A stretch of 64,000 nucleotides of DNA from Vampirovibrionales bacterium (GTDB lineage: Bacteria; Cyanobacteriota; Vampirovibrionia; Vampirovibrionales; Vampirovibrionaceae). Made by a program: the position numbers and the translations under genes. The notes below the pieces were generated by a model. The model searched no databases, was not told the DNA's origin, and saw only the letters and a program-made list of their open reading frames with translations. Within the stretch, counting starts at the first letter, position 1; the number at the start of each line of letters is the position of its first letter. Location of the stretch: the NCBI GenBank assembly GCA_029262635.1, contig JAJCZA010000018.1, positions 47,527 to 111,526 of the forward strand, written 5' to 3'. Shown piece after piece: positions 34,038 through 42,788 of the stretch.

Positions 34038-36051
34038 TAGAAACATTTTTGATGGTTTCGATCTGTTGTGAGCTTAATAAATAGGCGGTGTTTATGTGTT
34101 GGTTAAGCTCTTCTTCCAGTGCCATTAACGAGTGAGAGGATTTATTTTCAAGTTGTGCTTCATAAAGGCTTTGGAGCTTATTTTGCCAGAGCGGACTGGT
34201 CATTTTATTGGGAGCAGGGAAGCTGAGAAGAACTTCTTTATCAATCTGAAGTCGATGCCCTTTCCTTTTTTGGTGGTAAAACCAGAAATGAGCCAACTGA
34301 GAATTTAATAAAGCGGTGGTTATAGGGATTCTAGAGGGATCACTAGGTCGAATAATGTAAAAGCCTTCATTCGCATAAATCGGTTGTTTTATATGGGCAA
34401 AAACCGGTTTAACCGTTTGTCTTAAGCCCATAATTTTATGGGGAGATTCAAACCAGAGGGGCTGTCGAGGCCGGTGAAGCCCATAGGGACGATGGGCAGA
34501 CGTATTAATGGATTCAAACTGAATTAAATGTTTCTGAAGAGTTGGGTAACGGTGAGGGTGAGCTTCAATCTGCTTTTTAGCAGGGCTATCAATATAAAAT
34601 ATCTGAAGCAGGGAAGCGCTCTCTGTTTGACACCCTATAAATGCTTCTAATTGCTTTGGTTCAAGATATGGCTTGAGTAAATCCTGTTCTCTCTTATTAA
34701 GCGGAAGTGAGGAGACTTCGTTAGGGGTCAGAATGAAAATTCCCTGATGAGGCTGGCAAGTGGTTTTTAATTGTTCGGGCAAACGTTCCCAATCCTTTTT
34801 CCGTAACCGTCCTTGAGGAAATACAATACCCTGTTGAATTTCGCTGGACGATAACAGTCTAGACTGTTGACTCAAGGTTTCAAGTAATTGAATGGTGCTG
34901 TCATGACCCAATAATAATTTTTTTGACTCGGGGGTTAAAAAAACCCGGCCCCTTGAGGTGGAGGTACTTAGGTTATTACGGGTGCTGACCTGACAAGGGT
35001 AACTCGTTTGTGGAAAATTAGGCGGCGTTTTTTCCAGAACAAGAATACTGGTGTGGTGTCCCGGAGCGTGTTTAAAAAATTTCTTATCGCCGAAAGTTCT
35101 TAGTTCTTTTAAAGTCACATTTTTCCAGAGGTACTGACGTAATGCTCGTGCGCTGTCTCTTTGGAGCCAATACTCTGGAAGAACATAAGCCAGTGTGCCT
35201 TTAGGAGAAAGAAGCTCGAGTCCAAGATAGACAAACGCATCGGCCAAGTCCATTTTCGGGGTATAAAAAGAGGCGACATGTGAATCCGATTGAAGCGCCT
35301 GAAAAACCTGACGATGGTTCCGGACTTCCGTCAGGTAGGGTGGATTGCCAACCATAAAATTAAATCCCTCTGGAGGACATGGTGGCGTGTTCCAGGAAAA
35401 GCTTTGAGAACTTGCTTTTAGAGCATCCCCTTGAAAAACAGGCAAATCCTCAGGGGAAATATGTGTTTCGTTTTGATCCAGCTCTTGTGCCCAATGGATT
35501 AAGGCCCATCGAGTAATTTCAACTGCTGTGCCGTCTAGATCGGTGCCAAAAAGCTGGTTTCTTATGATTTGTTCGGCTGAAGGCTGAGGGAATTGGGTTT
35601 GTTTAAAGAAGCGACGGTAATAATGATGCAGAAGTTTGAGTGCCTCAATAAGAAACACGCCACACCCACATGAAGGATCACAAATCGTCTGTTGATGAAT
35701 CTCGTGGAGAAGGGTTTTTTGAGCCGTCTTATCAGCTTCTAATAGACGTTGATACTGCTTTTCAAGGTAGAGACCCAGAGATTGCTGAAGAACGTATTGA
35801 GCTAAAAAAGGCGGAGTATAGTAGACGCCGTTTTGCTGAGGGCTTCTCTGTTTCGAGAGGAAGGTTTCATAAAGAACCCCCCAATTTTCGTATGGATCTA
35901 GCCTTGTTTTGTGTTGTTGTTGCTTTAAAAATCGCAAAAAATCATTTGTGGGCGTAGTCCATTTTGTTTTGCTACTTGCCTTTTGCACATCACAAATGCT
36001 TTCCCTTTCGAGAATTTGAATTAATTGAGTAATAGGGGATTTTTGCGTCAT
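34024..36051 (-). CDS. N6-adenine DNA methyltransferase (Eco57I/TaqI type), apparently solitary
   Basis: The 675-residue protein has the AdoMet-binding motif ICDPSCGCGVFLIEAL near residue 125 and the catalytic NPPYLTE near residue 236. It also has the N-terminal GVYYTPPFLAQYVLQQS found in Eco57I-like enzymes. The C-terminal third (NEGFYIIRPSDPSRIPITTALLNSQLAHFWF) is a TaqI-like target-recognition domain. No PD-(D/E)xK nuclease is evident at the N-terminus and no restriction gene adjoins it. It is therefore better read as a solitary methyltransferase, or a remnant of a type IIG system, than as a complete restriction enzyme. Confidence 0.85.
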   Translation of the reverse strand: MTQKSPITQLIQILERESICDVQKASSKTKWTTPTNDFLRFLKQQQHKTRLDPYENWGVLYETFLSKQRSPQQNGVYYTPPFLAQYVLQQSLGLYLEKQYQRLLEADKTAQKTLLHEIHQQTICDPSCGCGVFLIEALKLLHHYYRRFFKQTQFPQPSAEQIIRNQLFGTDLDGTAVEITRWALIHWAQELDQNETHISPEDLPVFQGDALKASSQSFSWNTPPCPPEGFNFMVGNPPYLTEVRNHRQVFQALQSDSHVASFYTPKMDLADAFVYLGLELLSPKGTLAYVLPEYWLQRDSARALRQYLWKNVTLKELRTFGDKKFFKHAPGHHTSILVLEKTPPNFPQTSYPCQVSTRNNLSTSTSRGRVFLTPESKKLLLGHDSTIQLLETLSQQSRLLSSSEIQQGIVFPQGRLRKKDWERLPEQLKTTCQPHQGIFILTPNEVSSLPLNKREQDLLKPYLEPKQLEAFIGCQTESASLLQIFYIDSPAKKQIEAHPHRYPTLQKHLIQFESINTSAHRPYGLHRPRQPLWFESPHKIMGLRQTVKPVFAHIKQPIYANEGFYIIRPSDPSRIPITTALLNSQLAHFWFYHQKRKGHRLQIDKEVLLSFPAPNKMTSPLWQNKLQSLYEAQLENKSSHSLMALEEELNQHINTAYLLSSQQIETIKNVSINLR

Positions 36052-36130
36052 TATTAAAATCTGCTCAACTTAAAGAGAGATGTTCTCTTTTCTTATTCAT
36101 TATAAGAGAATCCGCTTTCTTTAAAAGGAA

Positions 36131-36166
36131 AGCAAAAAAACATAATAGGCTTTGATTTTTTAAGCC
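36131..36166 (-). terminator. Short hairpin with a T-run
   Basis: On the minus strand GGCTT and AAGCC pair around a nine-base loop and are followed after seven bases by TTTTTTT (36134-36140). It lies just after the stop of the 134-residue gene. The stem is only five base pairs, so it would be a weak terminator. Confidence 0.4.
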
Positions 36167-36172
36167 GGTTCT

Positions 36173-36577
36173 CTAACCCTGAGTCGTGGTTGTGCTATCG
36201 TCAAAAAGAGAGCTCTTCCATTGGTGTTTAGCCTGCTTTAGCTGGGTTGATGAATGATGTGAGACATCTGAAACAAGTTTGAAATCATTACGCCAAATAT
36301 TAACATTCGGTTGCTTTCTATGGGCCGTAGAGTGGGGCGAAATGACCAACGTGTTTTCGGGATTTTTCGACTTCTCTTTGGAGCCAATTAAGTTTTCAAT
36401 CAATTTAAGTAAATTTAAGGCTTCGTAAGACCATATGGGTGTTTGAAAGTATTGTTGTTTACGGAATTCAACATTCTGATTGTAATCATTTAACCATTCG
36501 GTAATAACTAAAATAAAACTATCAATCATCGAATAGCTCATAGGTGAAGGGGTTTTTAAATTTTTTCGTTGCCTCAT
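36173..36577 (-). CDS. Hypothetical protein, 134 residues
   Basis: I do not recognise this protein. The first half is helical (MIDSFILVITEWLNDYNQNVEFRKQQYF ... YEALNLLKLIENLIG). The second half is polar and basic, with a histidine- and serine-rich segment and a threonine-rich end. There is no signal peptide, membrane span or cysteine. An AAAAGGAA site ten bases before ATG 36577 and a hairpin after the stop support it as a real gene. It sits between the methyltransferase and the NAG-repeat protein, on the same strand as both. Confidence 0.55.
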   Translation of the reverse strand: MRQRKNLKTPSPMSYSMIDSFILVITEWLNDYNQNVEFRKQQYFQTPIWSYEALNLLKLIENLIGSKEKSKNPENTLVISPHSTAHRKQPNVNIWRNDFKLVSDVSHHSSTQLKQAKHQWKSSLFDDSTTTTQG

Positions 36578-36619
36578 TTCGGACAGGTTCCTTTTAAATA
36601 GCCGGATAATGGGGGAATA

Positions 36620-36656
36620 AAACGTCGTACTCTCACTTTAAGAGAATACGACGTTT
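36620..36656 (-). terminator. Rho-independent terminator of the NAG-repeat gene
   Basis: AAACGTCGTA (36620-36629) pairs perfectly with TACGACGTTT (36647-36656), and CTC/GAG pairs extend the stem inward. On the minus strand the hairpin is followed by TTTTATT. It lies 22 bases past the stop of the gene at 36678. Confidence 0.75.
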
Positions 36657-36677
36657 GTATGTTTTCCTTATAATGGA

Positions 36678-37604
36678 TTAATAACCGAATCCGGCATACT
36701 GCTGGTTGTACCCACTGCCGCCCAGACTGTTCTGGAAAGGGTTAGGAGGCGATTGGGCACCCGTCATCATTTGCATCATCATCTGTAAGAGCATCTTCAT
36801 AAGAAGTTGAATTAGTTGCTGGAGGCTATTAACTGGGTTCATACCTGCTGTATCTTGGAGCCCTCCAGCATTACCAGCGTTTCCGGCATTGCCTGCATTA
36901 CCAGCGTTTCCGGCATTGCCTGCGTTTCCAGCGTTGCCGGCATTGCCTGCGTTATCAAGATCATTACCCAGATCACCGGCTTGAACGGCAGCAATGGCTT
37001 TATCATAAGCCCCTTTATTTTTTACAGAAGCATTACCGTTCATGTCTTTTCCATCAGGGCCATAGATGTCGCTAAGCTTTAATGTACCTCGCTTTAAAGC
37101 GGTTGTTACAGCACCTAAAGTCTGAACATCGGTATCGCCGACACCTCCAGTGACGAGATCTCCATTTCCTGTAGCATTCAGAACTTCTTTTAGGTTGCCA
37201 TTATCATAATTTTTTCCATCATTTTTATAGCGAGAAGCTACCAGAGAAAAGGTTGCGGCCGATTTTGCGTTTGGATCATTTGAATTGAGGTCATTATAGA
37301 GAACATTTAAGTTCCGCCCCATTTCAGCGGCATCTTCAACTCGTTGACCTGCATAAAACTCAGCGGCGTACCCTTCAACAATTCTGTTTCGGGCGGTGTA
37401 GGTGTTCACGCCGCCTGCCTTTATCTTGTCTTGATTCACATTACCATCATTATCAACAGCGTCGATGTAGGCCTGAAGCCCCGCATTATTGGACTGACGC
37501 AATCTGATGTTCTGTTGAGAACCATAAAGTCCTGTTGCTCCAGTAGCACCCACGTTACTATTTAAATTAAAACGACCGAAGTAACCAACGCCATTTACAC
37601 TCAT
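36678..37604 (-). CDS. Cysteine-free, NAG-repeat, harpin-like protein of unknown function
   Basis: The 308 residues are rich in Asn, Gly and Ala and contain no cysteine. There is no Sec signal. Residues 1-215 look soluble and mixed (for example ARNRIVEGYAAEFYAGQRVEDAAEMG). Residues 218-247 are a run of NAG triplets. Residues 261-280 form an amphipathic helix made almost only of Leu, Gln and Met. The tail is Gly-, Tyr- and Asn-rich (NSLGGSGYNQQYAGFGY). Small, acidic, Gly-rich, Cys-free proteins with a Leu/Gln helix are the hallmark of harpins secreted by type III systems. The resemblance is compositional, not a demonstrated homology. A GAGGAG site precedes the start and a strong terminator follows. 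Confidence 0.7.
   Translation of the reverse strand: MSVNGVGYFGRFNLNSNVGATGATGLYGSQQNIRLRQSNNAGLQAYIDAVDNDGNVNQDKIKAGGVNTYTARNRIVEGYAAEFYAGQRVEDAAEMGRNLNVLYNDLNSNDPNAKSAATFSLVASRYKNDGKNYDNGNLKEVLNATGNGDLVTGGVGDTDVQTLGAVTTALKRGTLKLSDIYGPDGKDMNGNASVKNKGAYDKAIAAVQAGDLGNDLDNAGNAGNAGNAGNAGNAGNAGNAGNAGNAGGLQDTAGMNPVNSLQQLIQLLMKMLLQMMMQMMTGAQSPPNPFQNSLGGSGYNQQYAGFGY
36864..36953 (-). repeat. 9-bp repeat array encoding NAG triplets
   Basis: About ten units of nine bases, with the third positions varied (for example GCTGGTAAT and GCCGGAAAC types on the coding strand), encode a run of Asn-Ala-Gly triplets. The synonymous variation shows selection on the peptide rather than recent slippage alone. Confidence 0.9.
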
Positions 37605-37974
37605 CTGAAGGGTCTCCTCACTCTTCTCTCTCGTTAAGACATCATTATTAGGATTTATTGCGACATCGTTAGATGGAATTAGATGTTTTTTGCTCTTTCT
37701 GCTCTCTCTTTATAAACTATCTATAAATATAAAAACATTATTAAGGGATAAATTGCCTTTTTTTGAAAAATAAAAGTATCTTTCTAAAAATAAAATGAAA
37801 ATATTAAACCTGAAAACGTGCTTGTTAATAGTGTTTTATAGACTATTTGATCTGTTTTGCTTTGTAAAAATAAATGATTTAAAGAGAACTAACTTGGCGG
37901 GGTTTACTCTCTTTACATGCAGGCATGAATTTGACACAATAAAGGAGTTAAAGAGATTGGGGAGACGGTGCCTT
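37605..37974. other. AT-rich divergent intergenic region
   Basis: The 370 bases separate the NAG-repeat gene and galE, which are transcribed away from each other, so promoters for both must lie here. I see very AT-rich sequence (37690-37800), a TTGACA at 37931-37936 that could be a galE -35 but lacks a good -10, and no hairpin, tRNA or credible reading frame. The frame open upstream of galE has no ribosome-binding site. Confidence 0.5.
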
Positions 37975-38979
37975 ATGTCGATGTCGAATGTTTTGGTGAC
38001 GGGTGGTGCGGGCTATATTGGGAGTCACTGTGTACGGCAACTATTAGGGCAAGGGTGGCGTGCGGTGGTGCTGGATGATTTTTCCACCGGCTTTAAAGAT
38101 TTATTAATTTCTGACGAGTGGGTTGAAGGGTCGACGTTGGATAAGCGGCGGGTGAAACAAATTTTGCGGGATTACGATATTTCAGCAGTCATGCATTTTG
38201 CCGCCTGCGCTTATGTGGGCGAATCGGTAGAAAACCCCGAAAAGTATTATGAGAATAACGTTCAGGGTACCTTGAGACTACTCTCGGCCATGCGAGAAGA
38301 AGGGGTTAACCAGTTTATTTTTTCATCCAGTTGCGCTACATATGGGGTGCCAAATCAACTGCCACTGACAGAAGATCATCCGTTAAACCCGGTTAATCCA
38401 TATGGGTTTACCAAGCGGGTCGTAGAGCAAATGCTAGCTGATTTTTCAGTGGCTTACGATTTAAATTACGTGTCATTACGCTACTTTAACGCGGCAGGAG
38501 CCGATCCTGGTGGACAACTAGGGGAGTGTCATGACCCGGAAACCCATTTGATTCCACTGATTCTACAGGTTGCGACGGGTGAACGGGAGAATATTACCGT
38601 GTTTGGTACAGATTATGATACGAAAGACGGGACCTGTGTTCGGGATTATATCCATATTAATGATATTGGTAAGGCTCATTTGCTAGCACTCAAATACTTG
38701 CAGGGAGGCGGCACGTCTGATGTGTTTAATATTGGTACGGAAGTCGGAAATACGGTTAGAGAAGTGATTTTGGCATGTGAAAAAGTAACGGGAAAGTCAA
38801 TTACCATGGTGGTAGGTGAGCGTCGCCCTGGTGATCCGCCAGCATTGGTTGCGAGTGCGGAAAAAATTCGTCGAATTTTAAAATGGGAACCCGAATACAC
38901 GGATTTGGAATCCATTGTTGAAACGGCTTGGGCCTGGGAACAAAAAAGAACACAAGTTTTAAGTGAAACGGCAGGCTAG
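37975..38979 (+). CDS. galE: UDP-glucose 4-epimerase GalE
   Basis: This extended short-chain dehydrogenase interconverts UDP-glucose and UDP-galactose for surface polysaccharides. The Rossmann motif VTGGAGYIGSH starts near residue 8. The catalytic Ser is in IFSSSCATYG and the YxxxK pair in NPYGFTK. NAAGADPGGQLGE and DGTCVRDYIHI are also diagnostic. The frame is open 60 codons upstream, but ATG 37975 (or 37981) after GGGGAG is the sensible start, giving about 334 residues. Confidence 0.95.
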   Translation: MSMSNVLVTGGAGYIGSHCVRQLLGQGWRAVVLDDFSTGFKDLLISDEWVEGSTLDKRRVKQILRDYDISAVMHFAACAYVGESVENPEKYYENNVQGTLRLLSAMREEGVNQFIFSSSCATYGVPNQLPLTEDHPLNPVNPYGFTKRVVEQMLADFSVAYDLNYVSLRYFNAAGADPGGQLGECHDPETHLIPLILQVATGERENITVFGTDYDTKDGTCVRDYIHINDIGKAHLLALKYLQGGGTSDVFNIGTEVGNTVREVILACEKVTGKSITMVVGERRPGDPPALVASAEKIRRILKWEPEYTDLESIVETAWAWEQKRTQVLSETAG

Positions 38980-38987
38980 AGAAACGT

Positions 38988-39653
38988 TTGACGATACCAA
39001 GCGGGAAATTTGATTCTACTGATGAATCAACGGTATTAGAGCCTAATAGCGTGTTAACAAACCATTCTGTTTCATTGCTCAAAGCATTGTATAAGGGTAA
39101 CATCTCCTTAAAGAGCGTGTATGGGTTTTATTGGCTTGGATTAGGCATTATAACCGGCTTACTTTGGTGTGGGCTTTGCTTGCTAAGCTTTATTCCACTA
39201 CTTTTATTGGGAGAGTCCTTTATTGAGACTTTTCTTCAAGAGCAAGATTTAAGCGAACAGACGCTTAAGGGTTGGGCGCTTGTCCAACAGTTCAAATGGC
39301 TGGCTTTATTAATTATTGTCCCCTTGTCCGTTATACCGGGGTACACGTTTTATCATACGGCGCTGATAGCATGGCCGATTTGGAAGAGCCTGAAACAGTT
39401 GAGAATAAAGATAGAGAAGCGGGAACACCCTGAAAGTTTTTGGGCAACGACTGGCGGGCAGGTTTTGGCACTACTTCCTATAGGGTTAATTCTAATGGCA
39501 GGTTTGTTGTGGGGCACTTTCTGGCTTATGGTTAGTGTGCTGGGTGGACCGTTGTCTATTCTCTCCAAGGCTATTTTCTTCATGGTGGGATTAATTCCCC
39601 ATGGACTTCTGTTAGGTGTGTTGTTTGTGGTTCCCTCAAAAAAAGAAGTTTAA
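38988..39653 (+). CDS. Hypothetical multi-pass membrane protein
   Basis: The 221-residue protein has four likely membrane segments (about residues 46-72, 101-127, 157-180 and 186-212) and a polar N-terminus. I do not recognise a family. The only starts are TTG 38988 or a GTG at 39051; neither has a strong ribosome-binding site, so the exact N-terminus is uncertain. It begins eight bases after galE ends, which suggests co-transcription. Confidence 0.6.
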   Translation: MTIPSGKFDSTDESTVLEPNSVLTNHSVSLLKALYKGNISLKSVYGFYWLGLGIITGLLWCGLCLLSFIPLLLLGESFIETFLQEQDLSEQTLKGWALVQQFKWLALLIIVPLSVIPGYTFYHTALIAWPIWKSLKQLRIKIEKREHPESFWATTGGQVLALLPIGLILMAGLLWGTFWLMVSVLGGPLSILSKAIFFMVGLIPHGLLLGVLFVVPSKKEV

Positions 39654-39696
39654 AATCTACGAGCTCCGTCGGTTGGGTTTTTTCTTTTTTTTATCT

Positions 39697-40881
39697 ATGA
39701 TCAAGCTCATGAGTACAAAAAATACAAAAAACGTAAAAAACCTGAAAAATAAGGCAGGCTTTGCTCAGGCTTTGATTGACTGGTACGGAAAAAACCACCG
39801 GGATTTGCCATGGCGCAACACGCAGGATGCCTATGCTATCTGGCTGTCTGAAGTTATGCTTCAGCAGACGCAGGTGGTTACAGTGATGGATTATTATGAA
39901 CGCTTTTTGAAAGCCTTCCCTACCATACAGGACTTGGCAAAGGCTTCTGAGGCTCAAGTACTGAAGATGTGGGAAGGACTGGGTTACTATGCCCGATGCC
40001 GAAACTTGCATCAAGCCGCTAAACAGGTGGTAGTCGAACACCAAGGTCGATTCCCTGACTGTCTTGAGGCCGTGGAAGCCTTGCCCGGAATAGGAAGAAG
40101 TACAGCAGGGGCTATTTTAACCTTTGCTTATGGACAGAAGCACCCTCTCCTGGATGGTAACGTAAAGCGGGTACTGTCTCGGCTATATAATTTAGATGAG
40201 CCGATAGAGAAGACGTCCGTTCAAAAGCAGATGTGGAAAAACTCAGCAGAATTACTGGAACCGGCAACCGACGCCTATTCGTTTAATCAGGCGATTATGG
40301 AATTGGGAGCCACTCTATGCATACCCAAAATGCCTGCTTGCTTGCTTTGTCCGGTGGAAGGATTTTGCGAGGCCAAAGCCTGTGGAACGCAACAGGAACG
40401 TCCGGTTAAAACGGCAAAAAAAGCGATACCTCATCATCAGATTGGAGCAGCGGTTATTTGGCGGGAAGATGGCCGGATTTTGATCCAACAGCGACCAAGG
40501 GATGGTTTGTTAGGTGGGTTATGGGAGTTTCCTGGTGGCAAACAGGAGCCAGGTGAGACGTTAGAAGAAACTGTGATTCGGGAAATCAGAGAAGAGCTGG
40601 CCATTGAAATTGAAGTGGGTGAAAAACTGGTGGTCGTCAATCATGCGTATTCCCACTTTAAAATTACGCTTCATGCTTACGTCTGTCAGCATATTTCTGG
40701 TGAACCCCAGTTGCTGAGTGCCGATGATTTGGCGTGGGTTCGCCCGGATGAGCTAAGGCAACATGCTTTCCCAAAAGCCAATAATCGGGTCATTGACGAG
40801 CTGGAGACTCGTATTCAGGATGGGCGCATTATCCCGGAAACAATTTCTACTCATTTGACGTTGATGGAGCGGAACAAGTGA
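39697..40881 (+). CDS. mutY: A/G-specific adenine glycosylase MutY fused to an intact Nudix domain
   Basis: MutY removes adenine mispaired with 8-oxoguanine. The HhH-GPD domain shows LPWRNTQDAYAIWLSEVMLQQTQV, LPGIGRSTAGAIL and LDGNVKRVLSRL. The iron-sulfur ligands lie in CIPKMPACLLCPVEGFC. The C-terminal domain (about residues 240-380) has a nearly complete Nudix box, GGKQEPGETLEETVIREIREEL, whereas the MutT-like domain of E. coli MutY lacks one. The protein may therefore also hydrolyse 8-oxo-dGTP. Starts at 39697 or 39709 are both possible, and neither has a clear ribosome-binding site. The stop overlaps the next gene. Confidence 0.9.
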   Translation: MIKLMSTKNTKNVKNLKNKAGFAQALIDWYGKNHRDLPWRNTQDAYAIWLSEVMLQQTQVVTVMDYYERFLKAFPTIQDLAKASEAQVLKMWEGLGYYARCRNLHQAAKQVVVEHQGRFPDCLEAVEALPGIGRSTAGAILTFAYGQKHPLLDGNVKRVLSRLYNLDEPIEKTSVQKQMWKNSAELLEPATDAYSFNQAIMELGATLCIPKMPACLLCPVEGFCEAKACGTQQERPVKTAKKAIPHHQIGAAVIWREDGRILIQQRPRDGLLGGLWEFPGGKQEPGETLEETVIREIREELAIEIEVGEKLVVVNHAYSHFKITLHAYVCQHISGEPQLLSADDLAWVRPDELRQHAFPKANNRVIDELETRIQDGRIIPETISTHLTLMERNK

Positions 40882-42470
40882 AAGAAAGCCACTGTAGTAC
40901 TAATATTGATGCGTTTGATCTAAGGACGTCTAATTTAGCAGCGGCTGTGTTTCGCTCAGCGCAGACCTTCCCGGATTCCCCGGCCCTTGTACTGGAAGAG
41001 GGAAACGTTTTGACGTTTCAAGATTTGGCAAGTCAAATCAAAGCATTTGCCGGATTTCTGGAATCCCGTGGTGTCGGGAAAGGAGAACGGGTTGGTCTGT
41101 TGACCTATAACGAGCCGGTTTATGTTATCGCCTTTTTTTCCCTCTTGGCATTAGGGGCGATAGTGGTGCCTCTCAATGTACGGTTGACAGCTCGAGAAAT
41201 CAGTACCATTTTAAACGATGCGAAAACTCGTCATCTGATTACGACACAGGCTTTCTCCGAAGTATTGACAGGGCTCACGGTTCCTACGTTGACTGAGGTG
41301 GTGGTTCAGGGTGCGAAAAATATTGAATCCCTCCAACAGGCAAAGCTATTTGACTTTGATGCTGCCATGGCGGCCGGTGAGACGACACAGAATGAATTGC
41401 CTTATTGCGTTTCGTCAAAGTCATTAGCCACCCTAGTTTACACTTCAGGTACGACGGGTCAGCCTAAGGGAGTGATGCTTAGCCATGGCAATATTGGAGC
41501 GGATGCCTGGGCTAATATTCAGGTAATTGAAGCGGTGGCATCGGATTGTTTTATTACAATTTCGCCTCTATTTCATGTATTCGGCCAGACCAATGTCCTG
41601 ATTACGGCTTTGGCGGTAGGGGCTCGGGTGGCACTCGTTAAAAAATTCAGCCCTCGACGGGTGTTGGAAGTCATTCAGCGCCATCAGGTTACGTTTATGG
41701 CGGCAGTGCCAACCATGTATCATATGATGCTGACTCACCTGAAAGAGCACACTTACGATTTATCCTCGATTCGAGTCTGTCATTCCGGGGCGGCCGCTAT
41801 GCCGACGGATTTGATTAGACAAATTGAGACCGTGTTTGGCGCACCGGTTCAAGAGGGTTACGGTTTGTCCGAGGCTTCTTCGATAGTGTGTTCGAACCCT
41901 CTGAAGGGCGTTAAAAAACCGGGGACTGTTGGCCCGCCTTTGCCGGGCGTATCAATTCGGGTGGTGAATGAAGCCTTAAATGATGTACCGACAGGTGAGG
42001 TCGGCGAACTGTTGGTAAAAGGCGAGATTGTGATGCAAGGCTACTATCAACGTCCAGAACTAACTCAGGCGGCGCTGGTTGAACTAAAAGACGCATCATG
42101 CTGGTTAAGAACCAAAGACTTAGCATGTCTCGATGAAGACGGCTACGTGGCTATTGTGGATCGTAAAGATGACCTGATTAATATTGGTGGCGTGAAAGTT
42201 TATCCTCGAGAGATTGAGGACGTGCTGTTTAGTCATCCGGCTATTCAGTCAGCGGTGGTGATTGGCGAACCTTCCAACCTGTACCATCAGGAAATTAGAG
42301 CCTTTGTGGTTTTGGAACCGGATCGAACGGCAGCACCTGATGAGATTTATCGATACTGTCAGGGCTTTCTCGCCGAGTATAAAATCCCGAAAACCTTTGT
42401 CTTTGTGGATGAAATCCCTAAAGGCGCTACGGGAAAAATATTAAGAAAGGCCTTTAGGCAAAAAGGTTAA
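40878..42470 (+). CDS. AMP-dependent acyl-CoA synthetase (long-chain fatty acid-CoA ligase type)
   Basis: This ANL-superfamily enzyme activates a carboxylic acid as acyl-AMP and then acyl-CoA. The P-loop LVYTSGTTGQPKGVMLSHGN is near residue 185. The Tyr-containing EGYGLSEAS is near residue 318, the hinge DRKDDLINIGGVKVYPREIE is near 425, and the catalytic Lys is in PKGATGKILRK near the C-terminus. The length and the GYGLSE motif suit long-chain fatty acids, but the substrate is not certain. The GTG start overlaps the mutY stop (GTGA). Confidence 0.9.
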   Translation: MKESHCSTNIDAFDLRTSNLAAAVFRSAQTFPDSPALVLEEGNVLTFQDLASQIKAFAGFLESRGVGKGERVGLLTYNEPVYVIAFFSLLALGAIVVPLNVRLTAREISTILNDAKTRHLITTQAFSEVLTGLTVPTLTEVVVQGAKNIESLQQAKLFDFDAAMAAGETTQNELPYCVSSKSLATLVYTSGTTGQPKGVMLSHGNIGADAWANIQVIEAVASDCFITISPLFHVFGQTNVLITALAVGARVALVKKFSPRRVLEVIQRHQVTFMAAVPTMYHMMLTHLKEHTYDLSSIRVCHSGAAAMPTDLIRQIETVFGAPVQEGYGLSEASSIVCSNPLKGVKKPGTVGPPLPGVSIRVVNEALNDVPTGEVGELLVKGEIVMQGYYQRPELTQAALVELKDASCWLRTKDLACLDEDGYVAIVDRKDDLINIGGVKVYPREIEDVLFSHPAIQSAVVIGEPSNLYHQEIRAFVVLEPDRTAAPDEIYRYCQGFLAEYKIPKTFVFVDEIPKGATGKILRKAFRQKG

Positions 42471-42699
42471 CCCCATGGGAGCCTTGAAATGCAGGAACCC
42501 ATTTATGTTTACCTTTAATGCGAGTTAACTTAAATGTTCCTTGAGCAAACACTTTGGTTTGCCCTAACCGAACGCCCTTTGTGTTATTTGTTGAAACTTT
42601 TGGAGCACCTTGTTGGTGAAGTCTTCCACCTTTGTTTTTTCCTTTATCCCAGCCAAACTGAGGGGAAAGGCCTAGAGTGCTTGTTGAAACCATAGACAT
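42454..42699 (-). CDS. Small basic hypothetical protein, 81 residues
   Basis: I do not recognise this protein. It is rich in Gly, Lys, Thr and Gln, has no cysteine, no membrane span and no signal peptide, and reads as a mostly beta or disordered basic protein (GWDKGKNKGGRLHQQG ... FKLTRIKGKHKWVP). AAGGAG lies 11 bases before the start. Its end overlaps the convergent acyl-CoA ligase gene by 17 bases. It is the last of three small genes that follow the two-component system on this strand. Confidence 0.5.
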   Translation of the reverse strand: MSMVSTSTLGLSPQFGWDKGKNKGGRLHQQGAPKVSTNNTKGVRLGQTKVFAQGTFKLTRIKGKHKWVPAFQGSHGVNLFA

Positions 42700-42788
42700 T
42701 ATTAGGACAACTCCTTAAAAAACTTGTTAAATTTAAACTCACGAATTAATTTAACAGAAAAAGTCGCCTTAAGATAAAAAATTGTCTT

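Noticed and set aside
37795..37974. 60-codon N-terminal extension of GalE
   Set aside because: It has no ribosome-binding site and no similarity to the family, whose Rossmann motif begins right after ATG 37975.
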